Below, piece by piece: positions 9,129 to 18,240 of a DNA stretch of 64,000 nt. The stretch's first letter is position 1, and the number at the start of each line of letters is the position of its first letter. The translations under genes were made by a program, and so were the position numbers. The stretch covers positions 460,022 to 524,021 of the forward strand of contig JBPOEZ010000002.1 of the NCBI GenBank assembly GCA_051252005.1, in the 5' to 3' direction. A model generated the notes under the pieces. That model was not told the origin of the DNA. It was given only the letters and a program-made list of their open reading frames with translations, and did no database searches. Source of the stretch: JACOMS01 sp051252005. Its GTDB lineage: Bacteria > Pseudomonadota > Alphaproteobacteria > Caulobacterales > Maricaulaceae.

Positions 9129-9596
9129 CTATTGATTAACGAACAGAATGTTTACGGTGCGAGACTTAATCTTACACGCCCCGTCTTCGATGACAAACAC
9201 ATCCTCATAATCGCCAACAATTTGGCGTGAGGCCGTAGGTAAAGATCCGGTATCTCCTGTGCGCGCTCCTGTCATAATAATGAAACGGCTCCTGCCTGTG
9301 ATCTCGTCCGCGTTAGGGCTGATACGAATATCCGTCATATTATGCCGCCAAGCAGCAGCCTTATTCGCCGCTATGTGCCGAGCCTTTAGAGCGTCTCTTC
9401 CTGTGGTGACCGCTTCCCCTAACTGGAATGTTCCGTCTTCGGTGAACAGCGCAGTATAAGAATCAACAGGTCCCTCATCGCGGTACAGCGCGTAATCTCG
9501 CACGGTTTTCTCGCAAGCCTGCATGACTTTAGACAATTGAGACACGCAAGCCGCAAGAGGCACAAGCAGTATAAGAACGCACAAAGCCCGCTTCAT
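9129..9596 (-). CDS. NTF2/SnoaL-like lipoprotein
   Basis: A 155-residue protein with a lipoprotein signal peptide (lipobox LAAC, Cys17) and a SnoaL/NTF2-like fold: YALYRDEGPVDSYTALFTEDGTFQLGEAVTTGRDALKAR in pieces, then beta strands ending with a conserved DGACKIKSRTVNI. Secreted single-domain members are often of unknown function; others are small isomerases or dehydratases. Its ATG overlaps the stop of the upstream SDR gene (ATGA). Confidence 0.75.
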   Translation of the reverse strand: MKRALCVLILLVPLAACVSQLSKVMQACEKTVRDYALYRDEGPVDSYTALFTEDGTFQLGEAVTTGRDALKARHIAANKAAAWRHNMTDIRISPNADEITGRSRFIIMTGARTGDTGSLPTASRQIVGDYEDVFVIEDGACKIKSRTVNILFVNQ

Positions 9597-10513
9597 TGCT
9601 TCCCTTCAGTTTCTGATTCTGCCTCCAATATGGCCGCAAGACCTACGCGGTAATTTGGGAACTTCGGCTCCCAGCCAAGCTCACCTTTCGCGCGGACATT
9701 GGCAACACGTTTACATTCGCCGTAGAAACTACGGGCCATATCTGACAATCTGGCCTCTTCGATCTGATAGTGCGGGGGTTGCTCGCGGCCTAAAATTTCG
9801 GCGGCGTAGCTGAGAACATCTTGCGGCGGAGCTGGTTCGTCATCGGCTAAATTATAAATCTGCGTAGGGTTAGGGTGGGCAATAGAGGCCATGACGGCGC
9901 TTGCTACATCTTCCACATGGATACGGTTGACCACATGTTCGGGTTTTATCACCGCTCGCGCCGTTCCTTTTTTAATCCGCGAAAAGGGGTTACGGGACAT
10001 TCCGAAAATCTCCGGCCCGTAAATTCCCGCCAAGCGAAATACATGCAAAGGCGCGCCGGTTTCTAGCCAAGAAAGCTCCGCTTCCACGCGCCGCTTTCCC
10101 CGCAAAGTCATGGGATATAGAAGCTCATCCTCATAGGCCCACTGACCGCTCCGATCTCCGTAAACACTGGTCGCCGACAAATAGCCCGCCCAGCTTAGCC
10201 GCGGTGCATACTCCATGAGGTTTTCAGACAGAGATTGCAAAAAAGGGTCGCCGCTCTCTTGCGGCGGAATTGACGATAAAAGAATATCGATACGCGCAAG
10301 CGCGGCCTTTAAATCGTCGCTCATAACGCCTGTAAAAGGCAAAACAGTGACACCGGCGATCGACGTCTCATCTGGCTTTCTCTGCGTCGTTAAAATCTCA
10401 TACCCATGAGACAAAAGACGGGGGACAAGCGCGCGGGCGCAATAGCCGAACCCGAGGAGGAGCGCGGTCTTTTTCGCTGGTCTTCCTGTCTGTCTTTTAA
10501 CAGTTCTGCCCAT
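9593..10513 (-). CDS. Atypical SDR / NAD(P)-binding epimerase-like protein
   Basis: A 306-residue Rossmann-fold protein. The dinucleotide-binding loop is LLLGFGYCARAL (GxGxxA), near residue 20. The region LSATSVYGDRSGQWAYEDE holds the Ser and Tyr expected in extended SDRs, although the usual YxxxK is not clear. It resembles the YeeZ/COG0451 group, whose substrates are not known. It is coupled to the NTF2-like lipoprotein and divergent from the TPR gene at 10549. Confidence 0.78.
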   Translation of the reverse strand: MGRTVKRQTGRPAKKTALLLGFGYCARALVPRLLSHGYEILTTQRKPDETSIAGVTVLPFTGVMSDDLKAALARIDILLSSIPPQESGDPFLQSLSENLMEYAPRLSWAGYLSATSVYGDRSGQWAYEDELLYPMTLRGKRRVEAELSWLETGAPLHVFRLAGIYGPEIFGMSRNPFSRIKKGTARAVIKPEHVVNRIHVEDVASAVMASIAHPNPTQIYNLADDEPAPPQDVLSYAAEILGREQPPHYQIEEARLSDMARSFYGECKRVANVRAKGELGWEPKFPNYRVGLAAILEAESETEGKQ

Positions 10514-10548
10514 TGCCGCGTAGATGTTCCCTCGATAAAAGCCCGCTT

Positions 10549-11244
10549 ATGAATATACGATCAGTCCTATATGGTTTCGCGGTAATTGGAACTGCTTTTC
10601 TTGCAGAAGCCTCTTTCGCAGAAGACCTCACCGCTCAGTTTGATGCCAAGCACAAGACCTGCCTTGAAAACATTGCTATCGACGCAGACCTTGCTTTCGA
10701 GGACGCCATGATTTGGCGCGGCGACGGCGGCGGGCGGCGCGCGCGTCATTGCGAAGCTATGGCCCTATTTGCTCTTGGTCATAAGGAAGAAGCCGCGAGA
10801 CGGCTCGATATTCTCGCCAAAACGCCCGATGCGGGCAACAAAATCATGCAATCCAATTATTATGCTGAAGCCGCGGATTTTTGGCTCATGGCAAATAAAC
10901 CAGAAGACGCCTACGCTTCCGCGACGGCAGGGTTGGCTCTGCGCAAGGATAATGTGGCGCTTCGTATCGCCCGCGCCCGCGCCTATGCACTTCAAGGCCG
11001 TTATGATCACGCGGAGACAGATTTAACATCGGCTCTAGCTTTTGAACCTGGCCACGCCGGAGCTCTAAGATACCGCGCAGACGCCCGATTTGAGCAGGGA
11101 AAGATACAAGACGCGAAAACTGATATCGAAGCGTCTTTAAATGCCGACCCCAACAGCGTTGAAACTGCGCTTCTACGGGGGCGCATCAATGAGGCCCTAC
11201 GCGAAACGGCAATGATCCGTGTGAACCAAACTAAAACTGACTAG
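10549..11244 (+). CDS. Secreted TPR-repeat protein
   Basis: I place the start at the ATG at 10549, because what follows is a clear signal peptide (MNIRSVLYGFAVIGTAFLAEASFA). The mature protein, about 207 residues, is a string of tetratricopeptide-like helices: NKPEDAYASATAGLALRKDNVALRIA, GRYDHAETDLTSALAFEPGHAGAL, GKIQDAKTDIEASLNADPNSVET. It is probably a periplasmic scaffold for protein contacts. It sits alone between divergent and same-strand neighbours. Confidence 0.8.
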   Translation: MNIRSVLYGFAVIGTAFLAEASFAEDLTAQFDAKHKTCLENIAIDADLAFEDAMIWRGDGGGRRARHCEAMALFALGHKEEAARRLDILAKTPDAGNKIMQSNYYAEAADFWLMANKPEDAYASATAGLALRKDNVALRIARARAYALQGRYDHAETDLTSALAFEPGHAGALRYRADARFEQGKIQDAKTDIEASLNADPNSVETALLRGRINEALRETAMIRVNQTKTD

Positions 11245-11319
11245 GCGCCATACGCGCTCTTAGCTTTGCGTAATGTCATTACCACGGTAGTTTATTAAGC
11301 CAATTCACAGGAGACAATC

Positions 11320-11703
11320 ATGATTTCTTACACAACACTGGGATCAAACGATCTTGAAAAATCTAAGGCTTTTTATGATGCTCTGTTTGGCGAAATTGGC
11401 GTCGGCGTTTTATGGGCCAATGATACATTTGTAGGCTACGGAAAATCCATGGACCAACCTATGTTTGCTGTCTGTAGTCCGCATAACGGCGAAAAAGCTA
11501 CGGCCGGTAACGGAACCATGATTTCCCTCGCTTGCCCCAATAAAGACGTTGTTCATACGTTATATAACAAAGCGATTGAAATGGGCGCGCAGGATGAAGG
11601 TCCTGCTGGCCCGCGCGGCGATTCAGGCTTTTATTGTGGTTATTTCCGTGACCCGGATGGCAATAAAATCAACGCCTTCGCGATGGTTACTCCCGGCTCT
11701 TAA
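11320..11703 (+). CDS. VOC family (glyoxalase-like) protein
   Basis: A 127-residue protein of the vicinal-oxygen-chelate fold: MISYTTLGSNDLEKSKAFYDALF at the start, then GPAGPRGDSGFYCGYFRDPDGNKINAF at the end. This is the small single-domain PhnB/glyoxalase type; the metal ligands and reaction cannot be fixed. A Shine-Dalgarno sequence AGGAGA lies about 7 bases before the ATG. Its stop overlaps the end of the convergent sulfotransferase gene by four bases. Confidence 0.9.
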   Translation: MISYTTLGSNDLEKSKAFYDALFGEIGVGVLWANDTFVGYGKSMDQPMFAVCSPHNGEKATAGNGTMISLACPNKDVVHTLYNKAIEMGAQDEGPAGPRGDSGFYCGYFRDPDGNKINAFAMVTPGS

Positions 11704-13076
11704 GGCTTACGGCTTAAATCAATAATCTCTTTGGGATATTCATAACCAAATTGATTCTGTACCCAGCGCAGCTCAGCTTCCAAGCTGGGCGCTATTTTTT
11801 TACAATAGGCGACATGCTCAGGATCTTTTAAGTAGCGCTTAATACGGCTGCTATCCATAGCGCGAATGCCTGACATTGCTTTCTTAACATGCTCAGTCGG
11901 GTTCGCATTTTCCATGAACTCAGCAAATGAACGTGTGGCTTTTAACTCCCACCTTTTTTCAATTTTATCCTGCACGTCATTAGGTTTCGCCACTAGATCT
12001 TCATAACGTAACACCATCATATTAGGGCGGTCCATAACAGCTTGCAACGCCCGTATCTCGTTAAGCCAACGGTCGGGCGTAATATAATATTCAATGTCAA
12101 TATGGCGGCTCGTCAGAACGTCAAAAGGATGGCGGACAATGTAAAGAAGCCCAATAGAAAGCGGCAACCACTGTACATCTTCAAAACTCCGCGCATTACG
12201 CTTTAGAATATGCAGGGAATTCTCAGATTCAATCTGGGAAAAGTGTCCAAAGTGACGTTCTCTAGGATCCCGCGCGCAATCATCAAAACCAGACATGGAA
12301 TTTTCTAACAACCATGTCCCTGAGCGTCCGCATCCCGCGATATAGAGGCGTTGGCATTCTTTTTTACCATCGCGAGCAAAGAGTGTTTTTGCGAAATTTG
12401 GATGCCGTCCTCTAGCAATATCAAGCGCGTCTTGCATGGCAGTGCTTTCGGGGTCTAGCTTCAGAGCCTTCTCCGCAGCGGAAACGGCCTCATCAGAACG
12501 CTTCGCGGATAAAAATGCCTGACTAAGTTTAAACCACCAGCTTGCCCTATCCGGAGCCAGTTTTAGACCTGACTGATAGGATGCCGCGGCTTCAGCATTC
12601 CGGCCTAAACTTAAAAGAACCTCTGCGCGTTCTGCATAATAATGTGGAACCTTCGAAGCGAGTTTTATAGCAAGGTCATAAGAGACTAAAGCCGCCTCAT
12701 AATCCTCTTTTTTTTCGTACAAACGCCCCAAAGCTGCTTGAGACGCATCGAGCTCGGGACTCATTTGCAATGCCTTAGACAAGCTTTTTTCTGCCATATC
12801 AAAGTCGCCAAGCTCACTATAAATAAGCCCTAACGAGTGGTGATAATATGACACTTCTGGATCAATGCGTATCGCGTTATTAAAACTATCGCGTGCTGTC
12901 GCCCAAATTTCAGAGCGCATAAGGCTTTTACCTAGCATAGCATGCCATTTTGCCACGGTTTTATCGAGACCAATCGCTTTCCTAAAAAGCGCAATCGCTT
13001 CGCGGTTATCGCCTGATGCAAGGGCTGTTTCAGCTTCAGCAATAATAGCTTCAGCGGATTTCATGGGCTCTGACAT
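11700..13076 (-). CDS. TPR-repeat sulfotransferase
   Basis: A 458-residue protein, taking the ATG at 13076 because the upstream extension is unlike the family. Residues about 1-240 are six or more TPR repeats (ATARDSFNNAIRIDPEVSYYHHSLG, DFDMAEKSLSKALQMSPELDASQAALG and others). The C-terminal part is a sulfotransferase fold: the PAPS phosphosulfate loop IAGCGRSGTWLLENSM, and LLYIVRHPFDVLTSR as the 3'-phosphate-binding segment. It should transfer sulfate from PAPS to a protein or glycan, with the TPRs as a docking arm. The acceptor is unknown. No PAPS-synthesis genes are nearby. Confidence 0.85.
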   Translation of the reverse strand: MSEPMKSAEAIIAEAETALASGDNREAIALFRKAIGLDKTVAKWHAMLGKSLMRSEIWATARDSFNNAIRIDPEVSYYHHSLGLIYSELGDFDMAEKSLSKALQMSPELDASQAALGRLYEKKEDYEAALVSYDLAIKLASKVPHYYAERAEVLLSLGRNAEAAASYQSGLKLAPDRASWWFKLSQAFLSAKRSDEAVSAAEKALKLDPESTAMQDALDIARGRHPNFAKTLFARDGKKECQRLYIAGCGRSGTWLLENSMSGFDDCARDPRERHFGHFSQIESENSLHILKRNARSFEDVQWLPLSIGLLYIVRHPFDVLTSRHIDIEYYITPDRWLNEIRALQAVMDRPNMMVLRYEDLVAKPNDVQDKIEKRWELKATRSFAEFMENANPTEHVKKAMSGIRAMDSSRIKRYLKDPEHVAYCKKIAPSLEAELRWVQNQFGYEYPKEIIDLSRKP

Positions 13077-13189
13077 AACAATCATCCAAAAATTAATACT
13101 GCGCCCAGTTTTAAGTGTATCTGCGTAACACCACACGGCTTATTATCAAAGACAGTAAACGCAGTATCAATATTACATTTTCGTTATAT

Positions 13190-14407
13190 TTATGGCCCCT
13201 TATCCAGATAACGAGCTTTCCTGAGACTAGGGAATAGAGCCGCGCAAACGCTGGCAACGCCAATGGCGGCGATGCCGCCTGCTGCTACGGTAAATACAGC
13301 ACCCCACTTAGCGGCCATGAAGCCCGCCCGCGCTTCGCCAAGCTCGTTCGACGCGCCCAGAAAAATAGAATTTACGGCGTTCACCCGTCCGCGCACCGCA
13401 TCCGGTGTCCAAAGCTGTAATAATATTTCGCGAATATAGACACTAATCATATCAAATGCGCCGACGGCGATTAATGCTGCGATTGATAACCAAGCTACAG
13501 TAGAATAGCCGAAAACAAATGTAGACGCGCCGAAAAGCGCGACAGCAATAAACAAGATAATACCCGCATGATCTTTTATCGGAAAGCGCGTGATAATTAA
13601 GATCATCATAACCGCGCCAATACCGGGGGCCGCGCGAAGCAGGCCAAGCCCTGTCGGGCCTAACTCCAAGATGTCCCGCGCATATATTGGCAAGAGCGCA
13701 ACCGCTCCGCCCAAAAGCACCGCAAATAAATCCAGCGTTATCGCCCCTAGCACAATTTTTTGCTTCCACACATAAGAGAACCCGCCAAGCAGGGTCTTGA
13801 GCGACGTCGCCTCTTTTTCAATGATTTGAACCGGTTTCGGGATTGAGAAAATCAGGATTGCTGACAGGCTGAAAATCACAAATGCGATGACGTAGGCCGT
13901 TACAGCCGAAAGGCCGTATAAAAGCCCGCCCGCCGCTGGACCCAAAATCGATGCAAGCTGCCAAGATGACGTAATCCAGCCAATACCGTTGGCAAAATCC
14001 TCGCGCGGGATAATATTGACAACAAGGGACGCGGATGCAGGCGATAAAAATGCCCGCGCTATGCCGAATACTGTTAAAATCCCTAGCACCCAAAGTGGAT
14101 GAAACTGCCCTGTTGCGGCCAAAAACAGGATCGTCACAGCGCACGCGCTCATCAATAAAATTGAAGCCCCCATAACCATTCTGCGGCCCAAACGATCCGC
14201 GGCCATTCCGGTCACAACAACTAGCAAAAGCGCTGGCAGGAATTGCACAAGCCCAATCCAGCCCAGAAGCGCTGCGTTTTGTGTCTGGTCATAAATCTGC
14301 CACGCTACCGCGACAGAAACAATTTGCACGGCAAAGGCTGTTAAGAACCGCGACGCGAAATACCGTTGGTACGATGTATGACGAAACGCAGCGAATTGAT
14401 CAGACAT
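13190..14407 (-). CDS. MFS transporter (enterobactin-exporter-like)
   Basis: A 405-residue inner-membrane protein with 12 hydrophobic segments. The motif MAADRLGRRMVMGASILLMS after helix 2 is the major-facilitator loop signature (GxxxDRxGRR). The overall pattern (FRHTSYQRYFASRFLTAFAVQIVSVAVAWQIYD at the start, and PDAVRGRVNAVNSIFLGASNELGE late) fits the EntS/DHA3 exporter subgroup. The cargo is unknown; no siderophore genes are present. Confidence 0.88.
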   Translation of the reverse strand: MSDQFAAFRHTSYQRYFASRFLTAFAVQIVSVAVAWQIYDQTQNAALLGWIGLVQFLPALLLVVVTGMAADRLGRRMVMGASILLMSACAVTILFLAATGQFHPLWVLGILTVFGIARAFLSPASASLVVNIIPREDFANGIGWITSSWQLASILGPAAGGLLYGLSAVTAYVIAFVIFSLSAILIFSIPKPVQIIEKEATSLKTLLGGFSYVWKQKIVLGAITLDLFAVLLGGAVALLPIYARDILELGPTGLGLLRAAPGIGAVMMILIITRFPIKDHAGIILFIAVALFGASTFVFGYSTVAWLSIAALIAVGAFDMISVYIREILLQLWTPDAVRGRVNAVNSIFLGASNELGEARAGFMAAKWGAVFTVAAGGIAAIGVASVCAALFPSLRKARYLDKGP

Positions 14408-14421
14408 AAGCGCTCTAAAAT

Positions 14422-16695
14422 TTACTCACCGAGCGTGTCTAAGAAATACTCAAGCACCAGTCGGTCACGGTGAATTTTGTTTTCTGTCTTTCGAAAGCCG
14501 TGTTTTTCACCTGGATAGGTCATAACCCGCATATTGTGCGCGCCGCGTTTTTGCATTGCGTCCATCAGCTTTATAGAATGGCGGAACACAACATTATCAT
14601 CCGCCATACCGTGAATGAGCAAAAATGGCTCTGTTAACCCGTCAATATGGGCAAAAACCGATGCCTCTTCATAAGCGCCTTTGGTGTAATTTGCATCAGA
14701 AGGGTTTGGGTTTCCAAGATAGCGTTCCGTATAGGCCGTATCGTAAAGGGCCCAATCTGTTACCGGAGCGCCCGATGCGCCGGAACGGTAGAGGTCTGTT
14801 TGAGCCAGCATGTGCAATGTCATGTAGCCGCCATAGGACCAGCCAAAGATGCCCATACGGTCTTTATCAACAAAATCCTGCGCCGCGAGCCATTTTGCCC
14901 CTGCGGTCTGGTCTGCCACTTCGGTTTGGCCCATAGAGCGGTAGAGATGATCTTCAAACGCTTTGCCGCGATTGGCCGCGCCGCGATTATCCATCATAAA
15001 AACAACAAAGCCGTGATGGGCGAGCATGCGGGCAAAGGCTTTTCTGTCCCACCCTTTCATTACGCGCTGCACACCAGGGCCGCCGTAAACAATAGTCACA
15101 GTCGGGCGTTTTTCTCCGGCCTTTAGGCCCTGCGGCTTGAACAGCATATAATCCATAGGCGTTCCGTCATCCGCAGCGACTTGGCCAAATTCCGGCATAA
15201 TCTGCGCGGCTTTATAGGGCGCGTAGGGGTGAGCCTCATCAAGCGCATTTTCATTAAGCCACGCAAGCGGCGCGCCTTCATTGTCAAAGGCGCGGGTTTG
15301 CGGCGGATGGGAAACGCTTGAAAACGTACCAACATACCGCGAACAATTTCCGGCAAAACGGGCGCTGTGTAGCCCTTCGCCTTTTGATAATTTTTCCAAA
15401 TTCTCGCCGTTCATATCGATACTAAAAATATGCGATTGAAGCGCGCTATCTTTCCACCCTGTGAAATAGACTTTTCCAGTATTTTCATTCACACAGTTAA
15501 TTGTGTTAACGCGCATATCATTTGGCGTCACAGCCGTCAGTACGCCGTCATCTTTAAGCGTGAAAATTTGACGTAAGTCACTTTGTTCACTAGAAAATAA
15601 GAGACCGCCAGACTTAAGGCTTTTGAAGGCACTCCGAATATTAAGCCATGTCGCACTCATATCCTCAAAAATAACACGCGACTCGCCCGTATCGGCATTG
15701 ATAGCATAAATTTTATGGGATTTATGATTGCGAGATAAAAGCCCCGCATAGAGTGTCTTCGAATCCTCGCTCCAAGCCACGCGCGTGAGGTACACATCGG
15801 AGTCATTACCTAAATCTGCCCACACAGTTTCGCCGCCTTCGCGGGCCACAACGCCGAGACGAACCGTAGCATTCGCAGTTCCGGCAAAGGGGTAACGCTG
15901 AGACACATTCCGAACATCGTTTGCGCTAAATTCAATACGGTTTTCTACGGCAATGGCGCTTTCATCAATTTGCGTATAGGCAAGACGCGCTTCATCTGGC
16001 GCCCACCAATAGCCTGTGGAACGCGCGAGTTCTTCCTGCACAACAAAACTCGCCGTAGCATTTCGAATAAGGTCTGTCGCCCCGTCGGTGAGCTGCCGTG
16101 CAAGGCCTGTGCTAAGCTGCGTCGTGAACAGATTGTTCTCACGTACATAGGCCACATACCCACCAGACGCGCTGACTTTGGCGTCCGTTTCAAATCCTTT
16201 TGTCGCTGTGACTTGCTGCGCTTTTTTTGCGGCCAGATCATAGACAAAGACATCGCCGCCTAACGGGAAAATAAGCTGATCGTTTCCAGCCCATGCATAC
16301 GACACAATACCTTTGCCATATTCACGCGCGCGTTCGCGGCGATTTTTTTCCTCATCGGACAAATCTTCGGGCGCGCCTAAAAAATCCGTTGAACTGACCA
16401 ACAAGCGTCCTTCGCCATTGGCCAAATCATAGGCCCATAGGTCCTGCTGCGCCGCATCATCATCGCGGCCCTGAAGCACTGTGATCATAGAGCCATCTGG
16501 CGAAATGGCCGGACTTTTTAGCGTTGGTCCATCAAGGGATGGATTGGAGTGCAGGATTTCAGGGGTGAGTTTCCCCGGCCCTGGCGCAGCGGTCAGATAA
16601 GACTTTGAGGACGCTTTGTTCGGCGCATTAACGTCTTTACCGCAACCAAAAAGCGCCAGCGCTGAGACCGTCATTACCAAGCCTAATTTACGCAT
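14422..16695 (-). CDS. Dipeptidyl peptidase IV-like S9 peptidase, lipoprotein
   Basis: A 757-residue protein when started at the ATG at 16695, which gives a lipoprotein signal (MRKLGLVMTVSALALFGC); a longer reading would run into dapB. The N-terminal DPPIV beta-propeller has the ISPDGSMITVLQGRDDDA repeat style and the substrate-pocket double Glu VVQEELARSTGYWW. The catalytic serine is in FGWSYGGYMTLHML, the Asp in GMADDNVVF and the His in GEKHGFRK. It cleaves Xaa-Pro dipeptides, presumably in the periplasm. It follows dapB by 37 bp on the same strand. Confidence 0.92.
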   Translation of the reverse strand: MRKLGLVMTVSALALFGCGKDVNAPNKASSKSYLTAAPGPGKLTPEILHSNPSLDGPTLKSPAISPDGSMITVLQGRDDDAAQQDLWAYDLANGEGRLLVSSTDFLGAPEDLSDEEKNRRERAREYGKGIVSYAWAGNDQLIFPLGGDVFVYDLAAKKAQQVTATKGFETDAKVSASGGYVAYVRENNLFTTQLSTGLARQLTDGATDLIRNATASFVVQEELARSTGYWWAPDEARLAYTQIDESAIAVENRIEFSANDVRNVSQRYPFAGTANATVRLGVVAREGGETVWADLGNDSDVYLTRVAWSEDSKTLYAGLLSRNHKSHKIYAINADTGESRVIFEDMSATWLNIRSAFKSLKSGGLLFSSEQSDLRQIFTLKDDGVLTAVTPNDMRVNTINCVNENTGKVYFTGWKDSALQSHIFSIDMNGENLEKLSKGEGLHSARFAGNCSRYVGTFSSVSHPPQTRAFDNEGAPLAWLNENALDEAHPYAPYKAAQIMPEFGQVAADDGTPMDYMLFKPQGLKAGEKRPTVTIVYGGPGVQRVMKGWDRKAFARMLAHHGFVVFMMDNRGAANRGKAFEDHLYRSMGQTEVADQTAGAKWLAAQDFVDKDRMGIFGWSYGGYMTLHMLAQTDLYRSGASGAPVTDWALYDTAYTERYLGNPNPSDANYTKGAYEEASVFAHIDGLTEPFLLIHGMADDNVVFRHSIKLMDAMQKRGAHNMRVMTYPGEKHGFRKTENKIHRDRLVLEYFLDTLGE

Positions 16696-16732
16696 ATTCC
16701 CTGTCCTTAAAAACTTGACGCCAAAACCCCGC

Positions 16733-17551
16733 TTATGAGGAGAGGCCCAAGACATCTTTCATATTATAAAGTCCTTTAGGCTGGATCGCCGCCCAAAGCG
16801 CGGCCGTTACAGCGCCTTCGGCAAATACCCGACGGTCAAAGGCTTCATGCCCTAGAGTGATCATTTCGAGATCGCTGGCAATCCGAACCTCGTGTTGACC
16901 AATAACCCCGCCGCCTCTCAAAGCGGCAAAGCCAATTTGCCCTTCCGGACGCGGCTCTTCTCGGCCTTCCCGGGAGAGGCATTGCTGGTCTTTTAATGCC
17001 ACACCACGTCCGCGCGCCGCCGCCTCTCCGAGCATAAGCGCTGTACCGGAAGGGGCGTCGACCTTATGGCGGTGATGCATTTCAAGAATTTCAACATCCC
17101 AGCCCCCGCGCAGGGTTTTCGTGGCCAGCTCGATCAACGCTTCAAGCATCGTAACGCCAAGCGAAAAATTTCCCGATTTCAAAAGCGTAATGTTATCAGC
17201 GGCCCTTGTCAGCGCGGTCTCTTCTGTTTCGGAATACCCTGTCGTACCCGTAACAAAAGTATGGCACCGCTTGCCATGCATGGCCAAAACGGCGTCAATC
17301 GCCGCTTGAGGCGCAGAAAAGTCAATCAGTACGTCGCAAACATCAAGCGCGGCGTGAATATCTGATGTTAGTTTCACCCCGCAAGCCTTCAAGCCCGCCG
17401 CTTCCGCAGCATCTTGCCCAATATGCGAAGACCGAGGGGACGTCACGGCGACTGAGAGTTCGGCCTCATCACGGGCGTCCAAAGCCCTGATAATGGCCCC
17501 GCCCATGCGTCCATCAGCGCCTAAAATACCAATTTTTAAAATATCATCCAT
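16733..17551 (-). CDS. dapB: 4-hydroxy-tetrahydrodipicolinate reductase
   Basis: A 272-residue enzyme of lysine and diaminopimelate synthesis that reduces the dapA product with NAD(P)H. The cofactor loop is ILGADGRMGGAII (residues 9-21), the central FVTGTTGYSE is conserved, and the catalytic segment is EMHHRHKVDAPSGTALMLGE with the His-His and Lys expected. Length matches the family. The other late enzyme of the pathway, dapE, is in this window at 33946-35109. Confidence 0.97.
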   Translation of the reverse strand: MDDILKIGILGADGRMGGAIIRALDARDEAELSVAVTSPRSSHIGQDAAEAAGLKACGVKLTSDIHAALDVCDVLIDFSAPQAAIDAVLAMHGKRCHTFVTGTTGYSETEETALTRAADNITLLKSGNFSLGVTMLEALIELATKTLRGGWDVEILEMHHRHKVDAPSGTALMLGEAAARGRGVALKDQQCLSREGREEPRPEGQIGFAALRGGGVIGQHEVRIASDLEMITLGHEAFDRRVFAEGAVTAALWAAIQPKGLYNMKDVLGLSS

Positions 17552-17692
17552 GCGGCGCTATACCCGCCAATAGCGCATCTTCCAATAGTTTTACCCAATA
17601 TTGCACTGAACAATCCTATCAGAATAGAATTTTTACACTTGGAGATAAGCCGCCAAGCCGTTAGTACAGCGCCCACACTATGAGGGTTCCTT

Positions 17693-18208
17693 GTGCCGAA
17701 GACTAAGTTGACAGAAATTGCCCAAGCCGCAGAAATCTACGGTGAACGCAGTTTTGATAATTACGCGCAAATACGCTCTGTCGCCGAGAAAATTCGCGAC
17801 GGGCTCTGCGCGTGGTTAGATAATGAGAAAGAATGTGTTTTTCTCGTTCCGCCTCAAGGCGCGTTCCAAGCGCAAAATTACCGATCCGCTGCCTTCTCTG
17901 TCTCAGGTAAAGGATTTTTACCGCTAGAGCCTATTAGCTTTGGTCTCGCTATAAAAGTCTCAACAGAAAGCGATTATATGCGGCTGATTATTACCTGCCG
18001 CAAAGAAGGACCCCGAATGTTTGTCCAAGTCGAGGATCACAGCTCATACACGCTTGACCTCCCCGTTAAAGACGAAGCTTTGCCGATTATTTTTGAAGGC
18101 TTACACCAACACTTAGTCCACTGGTTTCAAGACCGCGTCGAACAGTATGACCATGGTAATTATGGCTCAACAGACATTGGCTTTGATATTCAGCGCGTCG
18201 AAGCTTAA
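17693..18208 (+). CDS. Hypothetical protein
   Basis: A 171-residue soluble protein starting with GTG; a GAGG (about 17682) sits 7-8 bases before it. No family is recognised. It mixes helices and strands (a charged helix SFDNYAQIRSVAEKIRDGLCAWLD, then strands around ECVFLVPPQGAF and DYMRLIITCRKEG, and a C-terminal helix rich in His, LHQHLVHWFQDRVEQ). It lies 32 bp before the CPA antiporter in the same direction and may be its cytosolic partner, but nothing proves that. Confidence 0.65.
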   Translation: MPKTKLTEIAQAAEIYGERSFDNYAQIRSVAEKIRDGLCAWLDNEKECVFLVPPQGAFQAQNYRSAAFSVSGKGFLPLEPISFGLAIKVSTESDYMRLIITCRKEGPRMFVQVEDHSSYTLDLPVKDEALPIIFEGLHQHLVHWFQDRVEQYDHGNYGSTDIGFDIQRVEA

Positions 18209-18240
18209 CCCGCAACGACCTGCTTTCGTAAGGAATTATT

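Noticed and set aside
11077..11703. Possible toxin-antitoxin or phage island around the VOC and S24 genes
   Set aside because: No integrase, toxin or phage structural gene is near either; base composition is even.
16696..16755. N-terminal extension of the DPP4-like peptidase into dapB
   Set aside because: The lipoprotein signal starts at 16695; the extension overlaps dapB and has no signal character.
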